A stretch of DNA of 22,819 nt from a bacterium (lineage in GTDB: Bacteria > Patescibacteriota > Minisyncoccia > UBA6257 > Colwellbacteraceae), in the NCBI GenBank assembly GCA_021811305.1, contig JAJZPD010000004.1, positions 1-22,819 of the forward strand. The letters are read 5' to 3'. Shown one piece after another: positions 13,955-21,670 of the stretch (within the stretch, counting starts at the first letter, position 1; each line of letters opens with the position of its first letter). Below the pieces are notes generated by a model. It ran no database searches, had not been told where the DNA came from, and saw nothing but the letters and a program-made list of their open reading frames with translations. Made by a program: the position numbers and the translations under genes.

Positions 13955-16054
13955 ATGGATTTACAAAGAAAACAGTTCAGTCTGGAGATTGGCGGCCGGA
14001 CTTTAAAGTTGGAGGTTTCGAAATTGGCGGAGCAGGCGAACGCCGCCGTTCTTGCCAGTTACGGAGAAACCACTGTTTTAGCGACGGCGGTTATGGCTAA
14101 GACCGACCGCGACGTCGACTATCTGCCGTTGACCGTCAATTATGAAGAAAAGTTTTACGCCGGAGGTCACATCCTAGGCAGCCGTTTTCTGCGCCGCGAG
14201 AGCAAGCCATCGGACGAGGCGATACTTTCCGGCCGGCTTATCGACCGCGCCATCCGCCCGCTTTTCGATCAGCGGATTCGCCGCGAAATCCAGGTCGTGG
14301 TTACCGTCCTTTCTTATGACGGGCAAAACGACCCTGATTTTGTCGGTTTGGTTGCCGCCTCGACCGCTTTGGCTATGTCCGACATTCCCTGGAACGGCCC
14401 GATCTCGGGCGTGCGACTGTTAAAAAACCGCGGTGGCTTCCTTGTTAATCCGACCAATGATGAATTATCCGCAGACGACGTTGAATTTTCCACTTTCATC
14501 GCCGGATTGGGAGGAAAAATCAACATGATCGAGCTCGGCGGCCTGGATGCCAAAGAAGAGGATGTCGCCAAAGCTTTCGAGACCGCGCTCCAGCCGATAT
14601 CCCAGCTTATTGATTTTCAAAACGGAGTGGTGAAGGCGTTAGGCCGTCCGAAGGCGGACGTCCCGGTATCTACGCCGGGCGAAAAGCTGCAATCGTCAGT
14701 TTCCGAGTTCTTAAAAGGCAAATTAGAGGCCGCCGTTTATGTTAAAGAAAAACAGGAGCGCGGATTGAAAATGGAGGAGTTGCGCGCTGACCTGCTGCGC
14801 GCCTTAACGGAAGAACAATCTTCCGAAAAAGAAATCGAGCTAGCCTCACTTATGTTCGACGACGAGGTTGACGCGTTGGTTCACCGCAAGCTTTTAGACG
14901 AGGGTGTTCGCCCTGACGGCCGAGCTTTCGACGAACTGCGCGATCTGTACGCCGAAGCCGGCGTCCTGCCGATAGTGCATGGCTCAGCGCTTTTCGTTCG
15001 CGGCAATACCCAGGCCTTAGCCGTTACCACTCTGGCCGCTCCTGGAGCGGAGCGTCTTTCCGAAACGCTGGACGGCGCGAAAAAAGATCGTTTCTTTTTG
15101 CATTACAACTTCCCTCCTTTTTCGACCGGTGAAACCGGCGGATTCAAGGGTCCCGGGCGTCGGGAGATCGGGCACGGCGCTTTGGCCGAAAAGGCTGTTG
15201 CGCCGCTTATCCCCTCGCGCGAAGAGTTTCCTTACGTCATTCGCGTTGTTTCTGAAATACTTTCCTCCAATGGATCGAGCTCGATGGCTACGGTCTGCGC
15301 CTCGGTGATGTCGCTGATGGAGGCAGGCGTTCCCTTAAAGAAGCCGGCGGCGGGCATTGCCATGGGATTAATGAGCGCCCACGACGGCAGATACCGCGTC
15401 TTAACCGACATCCAAGGCCCGGAGGACCATTACGGCGATATGGACTTTAAAGTGGCGGGAACCGAGGAAGGTATCAACGCTCTGCAAATGGATGTAAAAA
15501 TCGAGGGAGTCGAATTGGATGTTTTGCGCCAGGCGATGTCTCAGGCCCGCGAGGCCAGGCTGAAAATTTTGCAGGTTATGAAAGGCGCTATCTCGGCTCC
15601 GCGCTCAGAACTAAAACCGGGAGTGCCGCAGATCGTTTCCTTCACCATAGATCCTTCGCGCATCGGCGAGGTAATCGGCGCCGGCGGCAAGGTGATTAAC
15701 GGCATTATCGAAAAAACCGGTGCCACTTCGATCGATATCGACGATGACGGCAAGGTTTTTATTTCCGCTCCTGATCGCGCCATCGCCGATGCCGCGGCAA
15801 ACGAAATCAAGAACCTGCTGCGCGAATTCGAGATCGGGGAGATCGTCGAGGGCGAGGTGGAGAAAATCCTCGACTTCGGCGCCATTGTCGATCTGGGCGG
15901 CGGCAAGAGCGGCATGATTCACGTTTCCGAGCTGAAAAACGGCTACGTGGAGAAAGTGACCGACGTGTTGAAGGTGGGCGACCACGTCCGCGCCAAAGTC
16001 ATCAAGCTGGAAAATGGCAAGGTAGGCTTGTCGATCAAGCAGCTGAGCAGCTAA
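13955..16054 (+). CDS. pnp: Polyribonucleotide nucleotidyltransferase (PNPase)
   Basis: A phosphorolytic 3'-5' exoribonuclease, trimeric in known homologues, central to RNA decay. 699 residues from the ATG at 13955; an upstream in-frame TTG at 13934 overlaps the spacer and -10 and is rejected. Domains: first RNase PH domain (about 8-140), helical linker, second RNase PH domain (about 325-465) with SSNGSSSMATVCASV and TDIQGPEDHYGDMDFKVAG carrying the phosphate-binding and catalytic positions, KH domain with GAGG loop (near 574), and C-terminal S1 domain (about 628-697). All domains are intact. It is the third gene of the rpsO-NYN-pnp cluster but has its own promoter. Confidence 0.97.
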   Translation: MDLQRKQFSLEIGGRTLKLEVSKLAEQANAAVLASYGETTVLATAVMAKTDRDVDYLPLTVNYEEKFYAGGHILGSRFLRRESKPSDEAILSGRLIDRAIRPLFDQRIRREIQVVVTVLSYDGQNDPDFVGLVAASTALAMSDIPWNGPISGVRLLKNRGGFLVNPTNDELSADDVEFSTFIAGLGGKINMIELGGLDAKEEDVAKAFETALQPISQLIDFQNGVVKALGRPKADVPVSTPGEKLQSSVSEFLKGKLEAAVYVKEKQERGLKMEELRADLLRALTEEQSSEKEIELASLMFDDEVDALVHRKLLDEGVRPDGRAFDELRDLYAEAGVLPIVHGSALFVRGNTQALAVTTLAAPGAERLSETLDGAKKDRFFLHYNFPPFSTGETGGFKGPGRREIGHGALAEKAVAPLIPSREEFPYVIRVVSEILSSNGSSSMATVCASVMSLMEAGVPLKKPAAGIAMGLMSAHDGRYRVLTDIQGPEDHYGDMDFKVAGTEEGINALQMDVKIEGVELDVLRQAMSQAREARLKILQVMKGAISAPRSELKPGVPQIVSFTIDPSRIGEVIGAGGKVINGIIEKTGATSIDIDDDGKVFISAPDRAIADAAANEIKNLLREFEIGEIVEGEVEKILDFGAIVDLGGGKSGMIHVSELKNGYVEKVTDVLKVGDHVRAKVIKLENGKVGLSIKQLSS

Positions 16055-16318
16055 AAAACGCAAAACTAAAAGCTAAAAGCGAAAGACACTTACTAGGGAC
16101 TAGGGGTTAGGGACTGCGAATGATTGATGGCGGACTAAACCCTAATCCCCAGTCCCTAATCCCTACTTTAACTTTTGTGCTTTTAGCTTTGCACTTCTTT
16201 GTTTTGCGCTTTAAGTTTTACGCTTTCACATCTGTTTCGGATTTCGTCCGCTGGCGGATTAGGATTTAGGATTTTCGTTATTTTGTGCTTTGCGCTTTTA
16301 GTTTTGCGCTTTCTTGTT
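16055..16318. repeat. Composite intergenic repeat, locus 5 (after pnp)
   Basis: Begins directly after the pnp stop with ACGCAAAACTAAAAGC. Next is ACACTTACTAGGGACTAGGGG (about 16086-16106), then the complementary ACTAAACCCTAATCCCC block (about 16133-16149). TTTTGTGCTTTTAGC and GTTTTGCGCTTTAAG follow, then a GTTTCGGATTTCG / GGATTAGGATTTAGG module, and finally TTTAGTTTTGCGC. It is closely similar to 2517-2680. There is no gene in this gap of about 305 bases other than the promoter at its right end. Confidence 0.8.
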
Positions 16319-16344
16319 ATCCACAGTTCAAGCTTGGTTTCTTG

Positions 16345-16353
16345 TGATATAAT
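16345..16353 (+). promoter_or_regulatory. Extended -10 of the gene at 16360 (leaderless)
   Basis: TGA TATAAT, a consensus extended -10, with the ATG six bases on. No clear -35 was found. Confidence 0.65.
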
Positions 16354-16359
16354 TTAAGC

Positions 16360-17934
16360 ATGGAACCAAATACTAATTTTGGCGGCGTTCCCCAATACGA
16401 CCCGAACGACAAAAACAAAAATCCGGAAAGGCTAACTCCCAACTTTACTGGCGCACCTGCAGGCGAGCCGGTACAACCTACTTCTTTCCCTGAAGCGATC
16501 CCAGCTCAGCCTGCTCCAGTTCCGACTACGATGCCAACTTCACCTGCTCCGGCATCTCCTTCAGTTATGCCCGGCGAGGAGGTCAAAGAAGTGCCAATTC
16601 CCCCTCCTCCTGCCACTCCGGCCGCTCCGGCCGCTCCGGCCGCGCCAGCCGTTCCAAAAGAATCAACTCCAGCGGTGGTTAATTACGGATTAGACCAAGC
16701 TGAGCCGGTTTCTCGCGTCAGCGTAGGCTCTCCTATACCTGTGCCGTCTGCCGCCCCGACTCCGCCGCCTCCGGCTCCGATTTCAGCTCCGGCTATGCCG
16801 AGTGCGGTTCCGCCTCCTCCGCCGCCTCCGGCTCCAGCCGGTTTCAATATTCCAACTCCTCCGCCGCCCGCTCCTTCGGCGCGTCCCGGCGGAACCGTTA
16901 CTCAGGGTCCGGGCGCGGCCGATGTTTCGGTCCGAACGCTTGGCGGCGATTTAGAAGCGTTAAAAGCATCAGGAGGGATGGGCGTTCAGCCTGAGGCCGT
17001 CGCTAAGCCCGCCGGTCCGGCTGTAGCCGCTCCGAAAGGGCCGGAGGTTGTCAACCTCTCTGGGTTTGAAGGCGGGCCTATGTTTACCCCGCAGGCAGCC
17101 GCCGGAGTTAAAAAAGCGGCGACGCAGGTTTCCCGCAGAACGCTGGAGATCGCCGGTATTGGCGTCGCGGTTATCGCTGTTTTAGCGGTTTTTTACTTTT
17201 TTGTCTTGCCTAAAATGATGCCGACTCCGCCGGCAACGCCGGTCGCGCAGATTCCTACTTCGACCGCACCGGTGGCTCAGACCCCGCCGCCTTTCGTCCA
17301 CCACACGTTTTTTACCACCTCGACTAGCGTCGTCGCGCTCAACCTTTCGGGCCTTACCGCTTCCGACCTGACCCTCGCTATTAACTCTCTGAACGAGACT
17401 ACCTCGACTCCGGCCAAAACCGTAAAAGAACTGCAGTTTTCCTATTCCGGCCAGCCGGTGGAGGCTCCGCAGATAATATCCGCCTTAATGCCGCAGGCCA
17501 GCAGCACCTTGCCGCAGTATCTGGATAACGATTTTACTGCTTACGTGTATTATGACGGCGCGAGAGCGTGGCCCGGGTACATTTTTAAATTAGCGGCTAA
17601 CTTCTCGACCTCGACTGCCGTTGCTTCTCCTGCGGCTGCGGCCACCACTACCACTTTGCCGACTTCCACTGTTTCGACCGAAACGCTTGCTTCGCGCATC
17701 GCCTCGATTATCGAGACCTCGCCCGACCTAGCCAACTTCTATTTGCTTCCGCCCGGAAATCTGGTGGCTAACAGCTGGCAGAACGGAAGCTTGCCCAATA
17801 AGCAGCCCGTCCGCTTCGCTCGCTTCAGCCAACGCGGCACCGTCTTCGAGTATGGCTGGTTTGGAAATTATCTGATTCTTAGCACGTCTTATGCCGGCAT
17901 CAGCCAGGTCGAGACGATGCTTAGCGGGTCATAA
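16360..17934 (+). CDS. Proline/alanine-rich single-span membrane protein, unknown function
   Basis: 524 residues. Residues 1 to about 260 are a disordered, Pro/Ala-rich cytoplasmic region with runs such as PPPPPAPA and repeated PTPPPPAP. One membrane helix follows (about 264-287, IAGIGVAVIAVLAVFYFFVLP), then a Thr/Pro linker and an outward domain of roughly 220 residues. That domain is interrupted near 420-440 by an Ala/Thr-rich insert and ends in VFEYGWFGNYLILSTSY. I do not recognise the family. The layout (disordered cytoplasmic tail, one span, exported domain) is common in Patescibacteria envelope proteins. It has a leaderless start after the repeat locus; nusA follows with its own promoter and no terminator between. 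Confidence 0.75.
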   Translation: MEPNTNFGGVPQYDPNDKNKNPERLTPNFTGAPAGEPVQPTSFPEAIPAQPAPVPTTMPTSPAPASPSVMPGEEVKEVPIPPPPATPAAPAAPAAPAVPKESTPAVVNYGLDQAEPVSRVSVGSPIPVPSAAPTPPPPAPISAPAMPSAVPPPPPPPAPAGFNIPTPPPPAPSARPGGTVTQGPGAADVSVRTLGGDLEALKASGGMGVQPEAVAKPAGPAVAAPKGPEVVNLSGFEGGPMFTPQAAAGVKKAATQVSRRTLEIAGIGVAVIAVLAVFYFFVLPKMMPTPPATPVAQIPTSTAPVAQTPPPFVHHTFFTTSTSVVALNLSGLTASDLTLAINSLNETTSTPAKTVKELQFSYSGQPVEAPQIISALMPQASSTLPQYLDNDFTAYVYYDGARAWPGYIFKLAANFSTSTAVASPAAAATTTTLPTSTVSTETLASRIASIIETSPDLANFYLLPPGNLVANSWQNGSLPNKQPVRFARFSQRGTVFEYGWFGNYLILSTSYAGISQVETMLSGS

Positions 17935-17940
17935 ATCTCC

Positions 17941-17969
17941 TTGACGCGGAACGAGCCAACTGCTATCAT
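17941..17969 (+). promoter_or_regulatory. Promoter of nusA
   Basis: -35 TTGACG (17941-17946), 17-base spacer, extended -10 TGC TATCAT (ending 17969), close to the rpsO promoter in layout. It yields a leader of about 60 bases, most of it the hairpin at 17982-18008. Confidence 0.8.
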
Positions 17970-17981
17970 CGTTTTACAGAC

Positions 17982-18008
17982 CAAAGACCCGCCGCCGGCG
18001 GGTCTTTG
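17982..18008 (+). promoter_or_regulatory. GC-rich leader hairpin upstream of nusA
   Basis: A near-perfect palindrome: CAAAGACCCGCCG, one central base, CGGCGGGTCTTTG. The stem would be about 11 bp once the loop is opened. It begins a few bases after the predicted transcription start and is not followed by a U-run, so it is not a good terminator for the upstream gene. It could be a pause hairpin or a stabilising 5' structure; autoregulation by NusA, a pause-hairpin binder, is speculative. Confidence 0.6.
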
Positions 18009-18035
18009 AATAAAAGAAGAATTATAAAAAACACA

Positions 18036-19319
18036 ATGGATTTAAAAGCACTAGTACAAACCGCCAATCAAATCGCCCAGGAAAAGAAGATCGAGCCGGA
18101 GAAGATATTCGAGGTGGTCGAAAAGGCCTTGGCCGCCGCTTATAAGCGCGAATACTCTTCGCGAAACGCCAACGTCCGCGCGAAATTAGACGTCAAAACC
18201 GGCAAAATGGAGTTTTATGAGGTGAAAGAGGTGGTTGACGAGAGCATCGTCAGGTTCGATGAGGAAGAAGAGGTTGCCGACTCCGAAGACAAACTCCCGC
18301 GCTACCACGAGGAGAGGCATATCCTTCTGGAAGAAGCGAGAAAAATAAAACCGGACGTCCAGCTCGGCGAGGAGATGGAGTTCTCTTTGCCGGAGCATAA
18401 CGATTTCGGCCGCATCGCCGCCGGCACAGCCAAACAGGTGATTATTCAGCGTTTGCGCGAGGCCGAGCAGGAATCGGTTGTCGAAGAGTTTAAGGATAGG
18501 GAGGGCCAGGTGGTCAGCGGAACCGTTCAGCGCATCGAGCGCGGCAACGTTTATATCGATCTCGGCCGCGCCATCGGCATCATGTTTTACAACGAAACTA
18601 TCCCAGGCGAGCACTACCGCATCGGAGAGAGGTTGCGCTTCTATGTGGTCGCGGTGCAAAAAGGTTCGCCGCGCTTTCCCGAGGTAGTCCTATCGCGCTC
18701 GCACCCGCGCTTCATAATCAAGCTTTTCGAAATGGAAGTTCCTGAGATCGCTGACGGCACCGTGGAGATTAAGGCTATCGCCAGAGAGGCCGGATCGCGC
18801 ACGAAGATCGCCGTCGCTTCCAACCACGAGGCGGTAGACGCGGTCGGCAGCGTCGTCGGGCAGCACGGAACCAGAATTATGACGGTTACTAATGAGTTGG
18901 GACCGGAAAGGATAGACGTAGTAGGGTGGTCTCCGGACACCGAGACTTTTATCAAGAATGCTTTGGCTCCGGCTAAAGTTCACCGCGTCGAGGTTACCGA
19001 ACACCGCGAGGTTAAGGTTTTTGTCCCCGACGATCAACTCAGCCTCGCGATCGGCAAGGGCGGGCAGAATGTTCGGCTGGCGGCGAAGCTGACCGGCTGG
19101 AAGATCGATGTCCGCTCCGAATCGCGACCCGACGAAGAGCAAGCGGGGGGCGTCGCCGGGGATCGCGAGGAGAAGGCTGTAAAAGAGGCGGTGGCTGAAG
19201 ATTACCAGGAAGTTAAGGACGAGTCCGAAGCTATTCCTGAGCCGCAGGCCGAATCCGAACTTAAAGCCGAGGAAATCGAAGCCGAAAATGCCGGCGACGT
19301 TGAAAGCGAAGAAAATTAA
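18036..19319 (+). CDS. nusA: Transcription termination/antitermination protein NusA
   Basis: An RNA polymerase-associated factor controlling pausing, termination and antitermination. 427 residues from the ATG at 18036; an in-frame TTG at 18006 inside the leader hairpin is rejected because MDLKALVQTANQIAQEKKI is the normal NusA N-terminus. Domains: polymerase-binding N-domain (about 1-150), S1 (about 155-222), KH1 (about 224-300, with VGQHGTRIMTVTNELG) and KH2 (about 310-365, with IGKGGQNVRLAAKLTGW). A strongly acidic, probably disordered tail (366-427) replaces the C-terminal repeats of E. coli NusA. There is no Shine-Dalgarno. infB and rimP, frequent neighbours elsewhere, are absent. Confidence 0.96.
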   Translation: MDLKALVQTANQIAQEKKIEPEKIFEVVEKALAAAYKREYSSRNANVRAKLDVKTGKMEFYEVKEVVDESIVRFDEEEEVADSEDKLPRYHEERHILLEEARKIKPDVQLGEEMEFSLPEHNDFGRIAAGTAKQVIIQRLREAEQESVVEEFKDREGQVVSGTVQRIERGNVYIDLGRAIGIMFYNETIPGEHYRIGERLRFYVVAVQKGSPRFPEVVLSRSHPRFIIKLFEMEVPEIADGTVEIKAIAREAGSRTKIAVASNHEAVDAVGSVVGQHGTRIMTVTNELGPERIDVVGWSPDTETFIKNALAPAKVHRVEVTEHREVKVFVPDDQLSLAIGKGGQNVRLAAKLTGWKIDVRSESRPDEEQAGGVAGDREEKAVKEAVAEDYQEVKDESEAIPEPQAESELKAEEIEAENAGDVESEEN

Positions 19320-19328
19320 ACTTATTAT
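19300..19328 (+). promoter_or_regulatory. Possible promoter of ppa-clpP-tyrS inside the nusA 3' end
   Basis: -35 TTGAAA (19300-19305), 17-base spacer, -10 TATTAT (19323-19328), leaving a leader of about 22 bases before the ATG at 19358. Composition here is AT-rich, so chance is possible. Confidence 0.45.
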
Positions 19329-19357
19329 TTAGTCGTTAATTAAAAAAAAGTAAAAAA

Positions 19358-19831
19358 ATGGAAATTGAAGTTTTAATCGAAATTCCTAGAGGCTCGCGGA
19401 ATAAATACGAGTTAGATGAAAAAACCGGACGTTTAAGGCTGGACCGCGTTTTGCGCAGCTCGGTCGGATACCCGGCCGATTACGGCTTGATGCCCGGGAC
19501 CAGGTCGAGCGACGGCGATCCGCTGGACGTGATGGTTGTCGCCCGCTTCCCGCTTTTGCCGGGATCTCTCCTGAAAGCCAGACCGGTCGCCTTGTTTAAA
19601 ATGATCGACAAGGGCGAGGAAGACGAGAAGATTATCGCCGTTCCGGTCGACGACTTTTATTATGACTCTTGGAAGGAACTGGATGATATTCCCACGCCTT
19701 TGCGGCAGGAGATCGAGCAGTTTTTCGTCACTTATAAAGTCCTAGAAAATAAGCTTGTCGAGTCTAAAGGGTGGGGAACCCGCCAGGAGGCCGAGGAGAT
19801 TATAAAAAAGGCCGAGGCTAACAATAAGTAA
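19358..19831 (+). CDS. ppa: Inorganic pyrophosphatase, family I
   Basis: Soluble Mg-dependent enzyme hydrolysing pyrophosphate to phosphate, pulling biosynthetic reactions forward. At 157 residues it is slightly short for bacterial PPases but complete. The signature SDGDPLDVMV includes D52, D54 and D57. The other active-site positions fit D84, D89 and K91 (MIDKGEEDEKIIAVP), R11 (EIPRGSRNKYE) and Y38/Y42 in YPADYG. The last third (FFVTYKVLENKL..KGWG) matches the family. It lies 38 bases after nusA and 4 bases before clpP, with no Shine-Dalgarno. Confidence 0.95.
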   Translation: MEIEVLIEIPRGSRNKYELDEKTGRLRLDRVLRSSVGYPADYGLMPGTRSSDGDPLDVMVVARFPLLPGSLLKARPVALFKMIDKGEEDEKIIAVPVDDFYYDSWKELDDIPTPLRQEIEQFFVTYKVLENKLVESKGWGTRQEAEEIIKKAEANNK

Positions 19832-19835
19832 ATAA

Positions 19836-20438
19836 ATGGACGAATCAGGACAAATTTTAATTCCGACCGTAATCGAGAAGACTAATTACGGAGAGCGCGC
19901 TTATGACATTTATTCGCGCCTATTAAAGGATCGCGTTATTTTCTTAGGCGGCGCGCTGAACGATGCTGTAGCGAACGCCGTCATCGCCCAGCTGCTTTTT
20001 TTGGAATACGAAGACCCCAAAAAAGACATCCACTTATACTTGAACTCTCCAGGCGGTGTTGTTTCCGCGGGTTTGGCTATCTACGATACGATCCAGGCCA
20101 TCAAGCCTGACGTGAGTACGATCTGCGTCGGCACCGCCGCTTCGATGGGCGCTTTTCTGCTTTCCGCCGGAAAGAAGGGCAAGCGCTTCGCCCTACCTAA
20201 TGCGGAGATCCTTCTGCACCAAGTGATGGGCGGAGCCGAGGGACAGGCGGTGGACATCGAGATAACCGCCAGGCATATTCTGAAGATTAAAGAGAAACTT
20301 AACCAGATTCTGGCCAAAAACACCGGTCAGCCGCTCGCAAAAATAGAAAGGGACACGGACCGCGACTTCTGGCTGACGCCGGAAGAGGCGAAGGAATACG
20401 GCTTGATCGATGAAGTCATCAAAAAAATCAAAAACTAA
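19836..20438 (+). CDS. clpP: ATP-dependent Clp protease proteolytic subunit
   Basis: A tetradecameric serine protease that works with a Clp ATPase. 200 residues with catalytic triad S103 ([10 protein letters not shown]), H128 ([14 protein letters not shown]) and D177 (ERDTDRDFW), spaced exactly as in E. coli. The N-terminus is short ([30 protein letters not shown]), so little or no propeptide is expected. The start lies four bases after the ppa stop. Its last 29 bases overlap the start of tyrS in another frame, implying coupled expression. No ClpX/ClpC gene is in the window. Confidence 0.97.
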   Translation: MDESGQILIPTVIEKTNYGERAYDIYSRLLKDRVIFLGGALNDAVANAVIAQLLFLEYEDPKKDIHLYLNSPGGVVSAGLAIYDTIQAIKPDVSTICVGTAASMGAFLLSAGKKGKRFALPNAEILLHQVMGGAEGQAVDIEITARHILKIKEKLNQILAKNTGQPLAKIERDTDRDFWLTPEEAKEYGLIDEVIKKIKN

Positions 20439-21624
20439 GGCGGTTGAGGAGCTTTTAGCCCGCGGCGTTACCGAGGTTATTGACCGCGGTCATCTTAAGA
20501 AGGAACTCCTTTCCGGAAAGAAACTGCGGATCAAACTGGGAATCGATCCGACTGGCCCTAAGATCCATCTGGGACGAGCGGTCGTCTTGAGGAAACTTCG
20601 CGCCTTTCAGGAGCTTGGCTATCACGTGGTGCTTATTGTTGGCGACTTTACCGCGCTGATCGGCGATCCTTCCGACAAGCTGGCCAAGCGCCCGCGGCTT
20701 ACTCCGGCGCAGGTCCGGCAGAATATGCGCGACTATAAAAAACAGCTCGGCAAGATAATCGATTTGAGTAAGGCGGAGATAAAATACAACAGCGCTTGGC
20801 TGAAAAAACTGACCTTCGCCGAGGTGACCGAGCTAGCGGAAAGCTTCAGCGTTCAGCAGATGCTCGCGCGCCGCAACTTCAAGGAAAGGTACGAAAAAGG
20901 CATTGATATTAGCCTACGCGAATTTCTGTATCCGTTAATGCAAGGGTACGACAGCGTGGCGGTTGAGTCTGACGTTGAACTCGGTGGCTTCGACCAATTA
21001 TTCAATTTGATGGCTGGGCGCACTATTCAGCGATACTACGGCGAGAAGGAGCAGGATATCTTGACCTGCGAGATGCTCGAGGGCACCGACGGCAGGAAGA
21101 TGTCCACCAGCTGGGGGAATGTTATTAACATCTCCGATGAGCCAAACGACATGTTCGGGAAACTGATGTCGGTCCGCGACGAGCTGATCTTCAAGTACCT
21201 ACGCCTGGCGACTGATATGCCGGATGAGGAGATAAGCGCGATTGAAAAAAGTGTTAAAGGAAAGAAAATCAATCCCCGCGACGCTAAACTCATCCTGGCT
21301 CGTGAAGTTGTCTCGCTCTACCACGGAGGAAACTCGGCCGCCCGGGCAGAAAAGGAGTTTCAGAGCGTCTTCCAGAAGAAAGAGCTTCCGGCTGAGATAA
21401 AAACAGTTTTTATCGCTAAAACCAAGCTGACGGCGGCCGAACTTCTTTTTCTGTCGGGTTTGGCGAAAAGCAAAAGCGATGCCTTCCGCCTGATCGCCCA
21501 GGGCGGGGTTAAAATCGGCGGAGGAAAAACAACTGATCAGCGCGCGGTCATTGACTTGTCTTCAGGAAAGGAGATCATCGTGCAATCCGGCAAGCGACAC
21601 TTCGTCAAAGTGCGCAAAAAATAG
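20410..21624 (+). CDS. tyrS: Tyrosyl-tRNA synthetase
   Basis: A class Ic aminoacyl-tRNA synthetase charging tRNA-Tyr. 404 residues: Rossmann domain with the HIGH-type motif PKIHLGR (50-56), the [11 protein letters not shown] strand, GGFDQ (192-196) and the class I loop KMSTS (230-234) in place of KMSKS. The C-terminal S4 RNA-binding domain lies at about 343-404. The [24 protein letters not shown] wording is closer to TyrZ-type enzymes than to the E. coli TyrS wording. The chosen ATG lies 29 bases inside clpP; no better start occurs after the clpP stop without cutting the conserved N-terminus. A terminator follows 16 bases after the stop. Confidence 0.95.
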   Translation: MKSSKKSKTKAVEELLARGVTEVIDRGHLKKELLSGKKLRIKLGIDPTGPKIHLGRAVVLRKLRAFQELGYHVVLIVGDFTALIGDPSDKLAKRPRLTPAQVRQNMRDYKKQLGKIIDLSKAEIKYNSAWLKKLTFAEVTELAESFSVQQMLARRNFKERYEKGIDISLREFLYPLMQGYDSVAVESDVELGGFDQLFNLMAGRTIQRYYGEKEQDILTCEMLEGTDGRKMSTSWGNVINISDEPNDMFGKLMSVRDELIFKYLRLATDMPDEEISAIEKSVKGKKINPRDAKLILAREVVSLYHGGNSAARAEKEFQSVFQKKELPAEIKTVFIAKTKLTAAELLFLSGLAKSKSDAFRLIAQGGVKIGGGKTTDQRAVIDLSSGKEIIVQSGKRHFVKVRKK

Positions 21625-21640
21625 GGATTATAAAAAAGCG

Positions 21641-21670
21641 AAAGCGCTCCGTGGGGGAGCGCTTTTCGTT
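21641..21670. terminator. Bidirectional terminator between tyrS and the kinase gene
   Basis: Stem AAAGCGCTCC/GGAGCGCTTT with a short GTGGG loop. The plus-strand tail is TTTTCGTTT; on the minus strand a T-run (TTTTTT at 21636-21631) lies a little further out. It serves two convergent genes whose stops are 46 bases apart. Confidence 0.85.

Noticed and set aside
18006..18035. TTG start extending nusA by ten codons
   Set aside because: It begins inside the leader hairpin; the conserved NusA N-terminus starts at the ATG at 18036.
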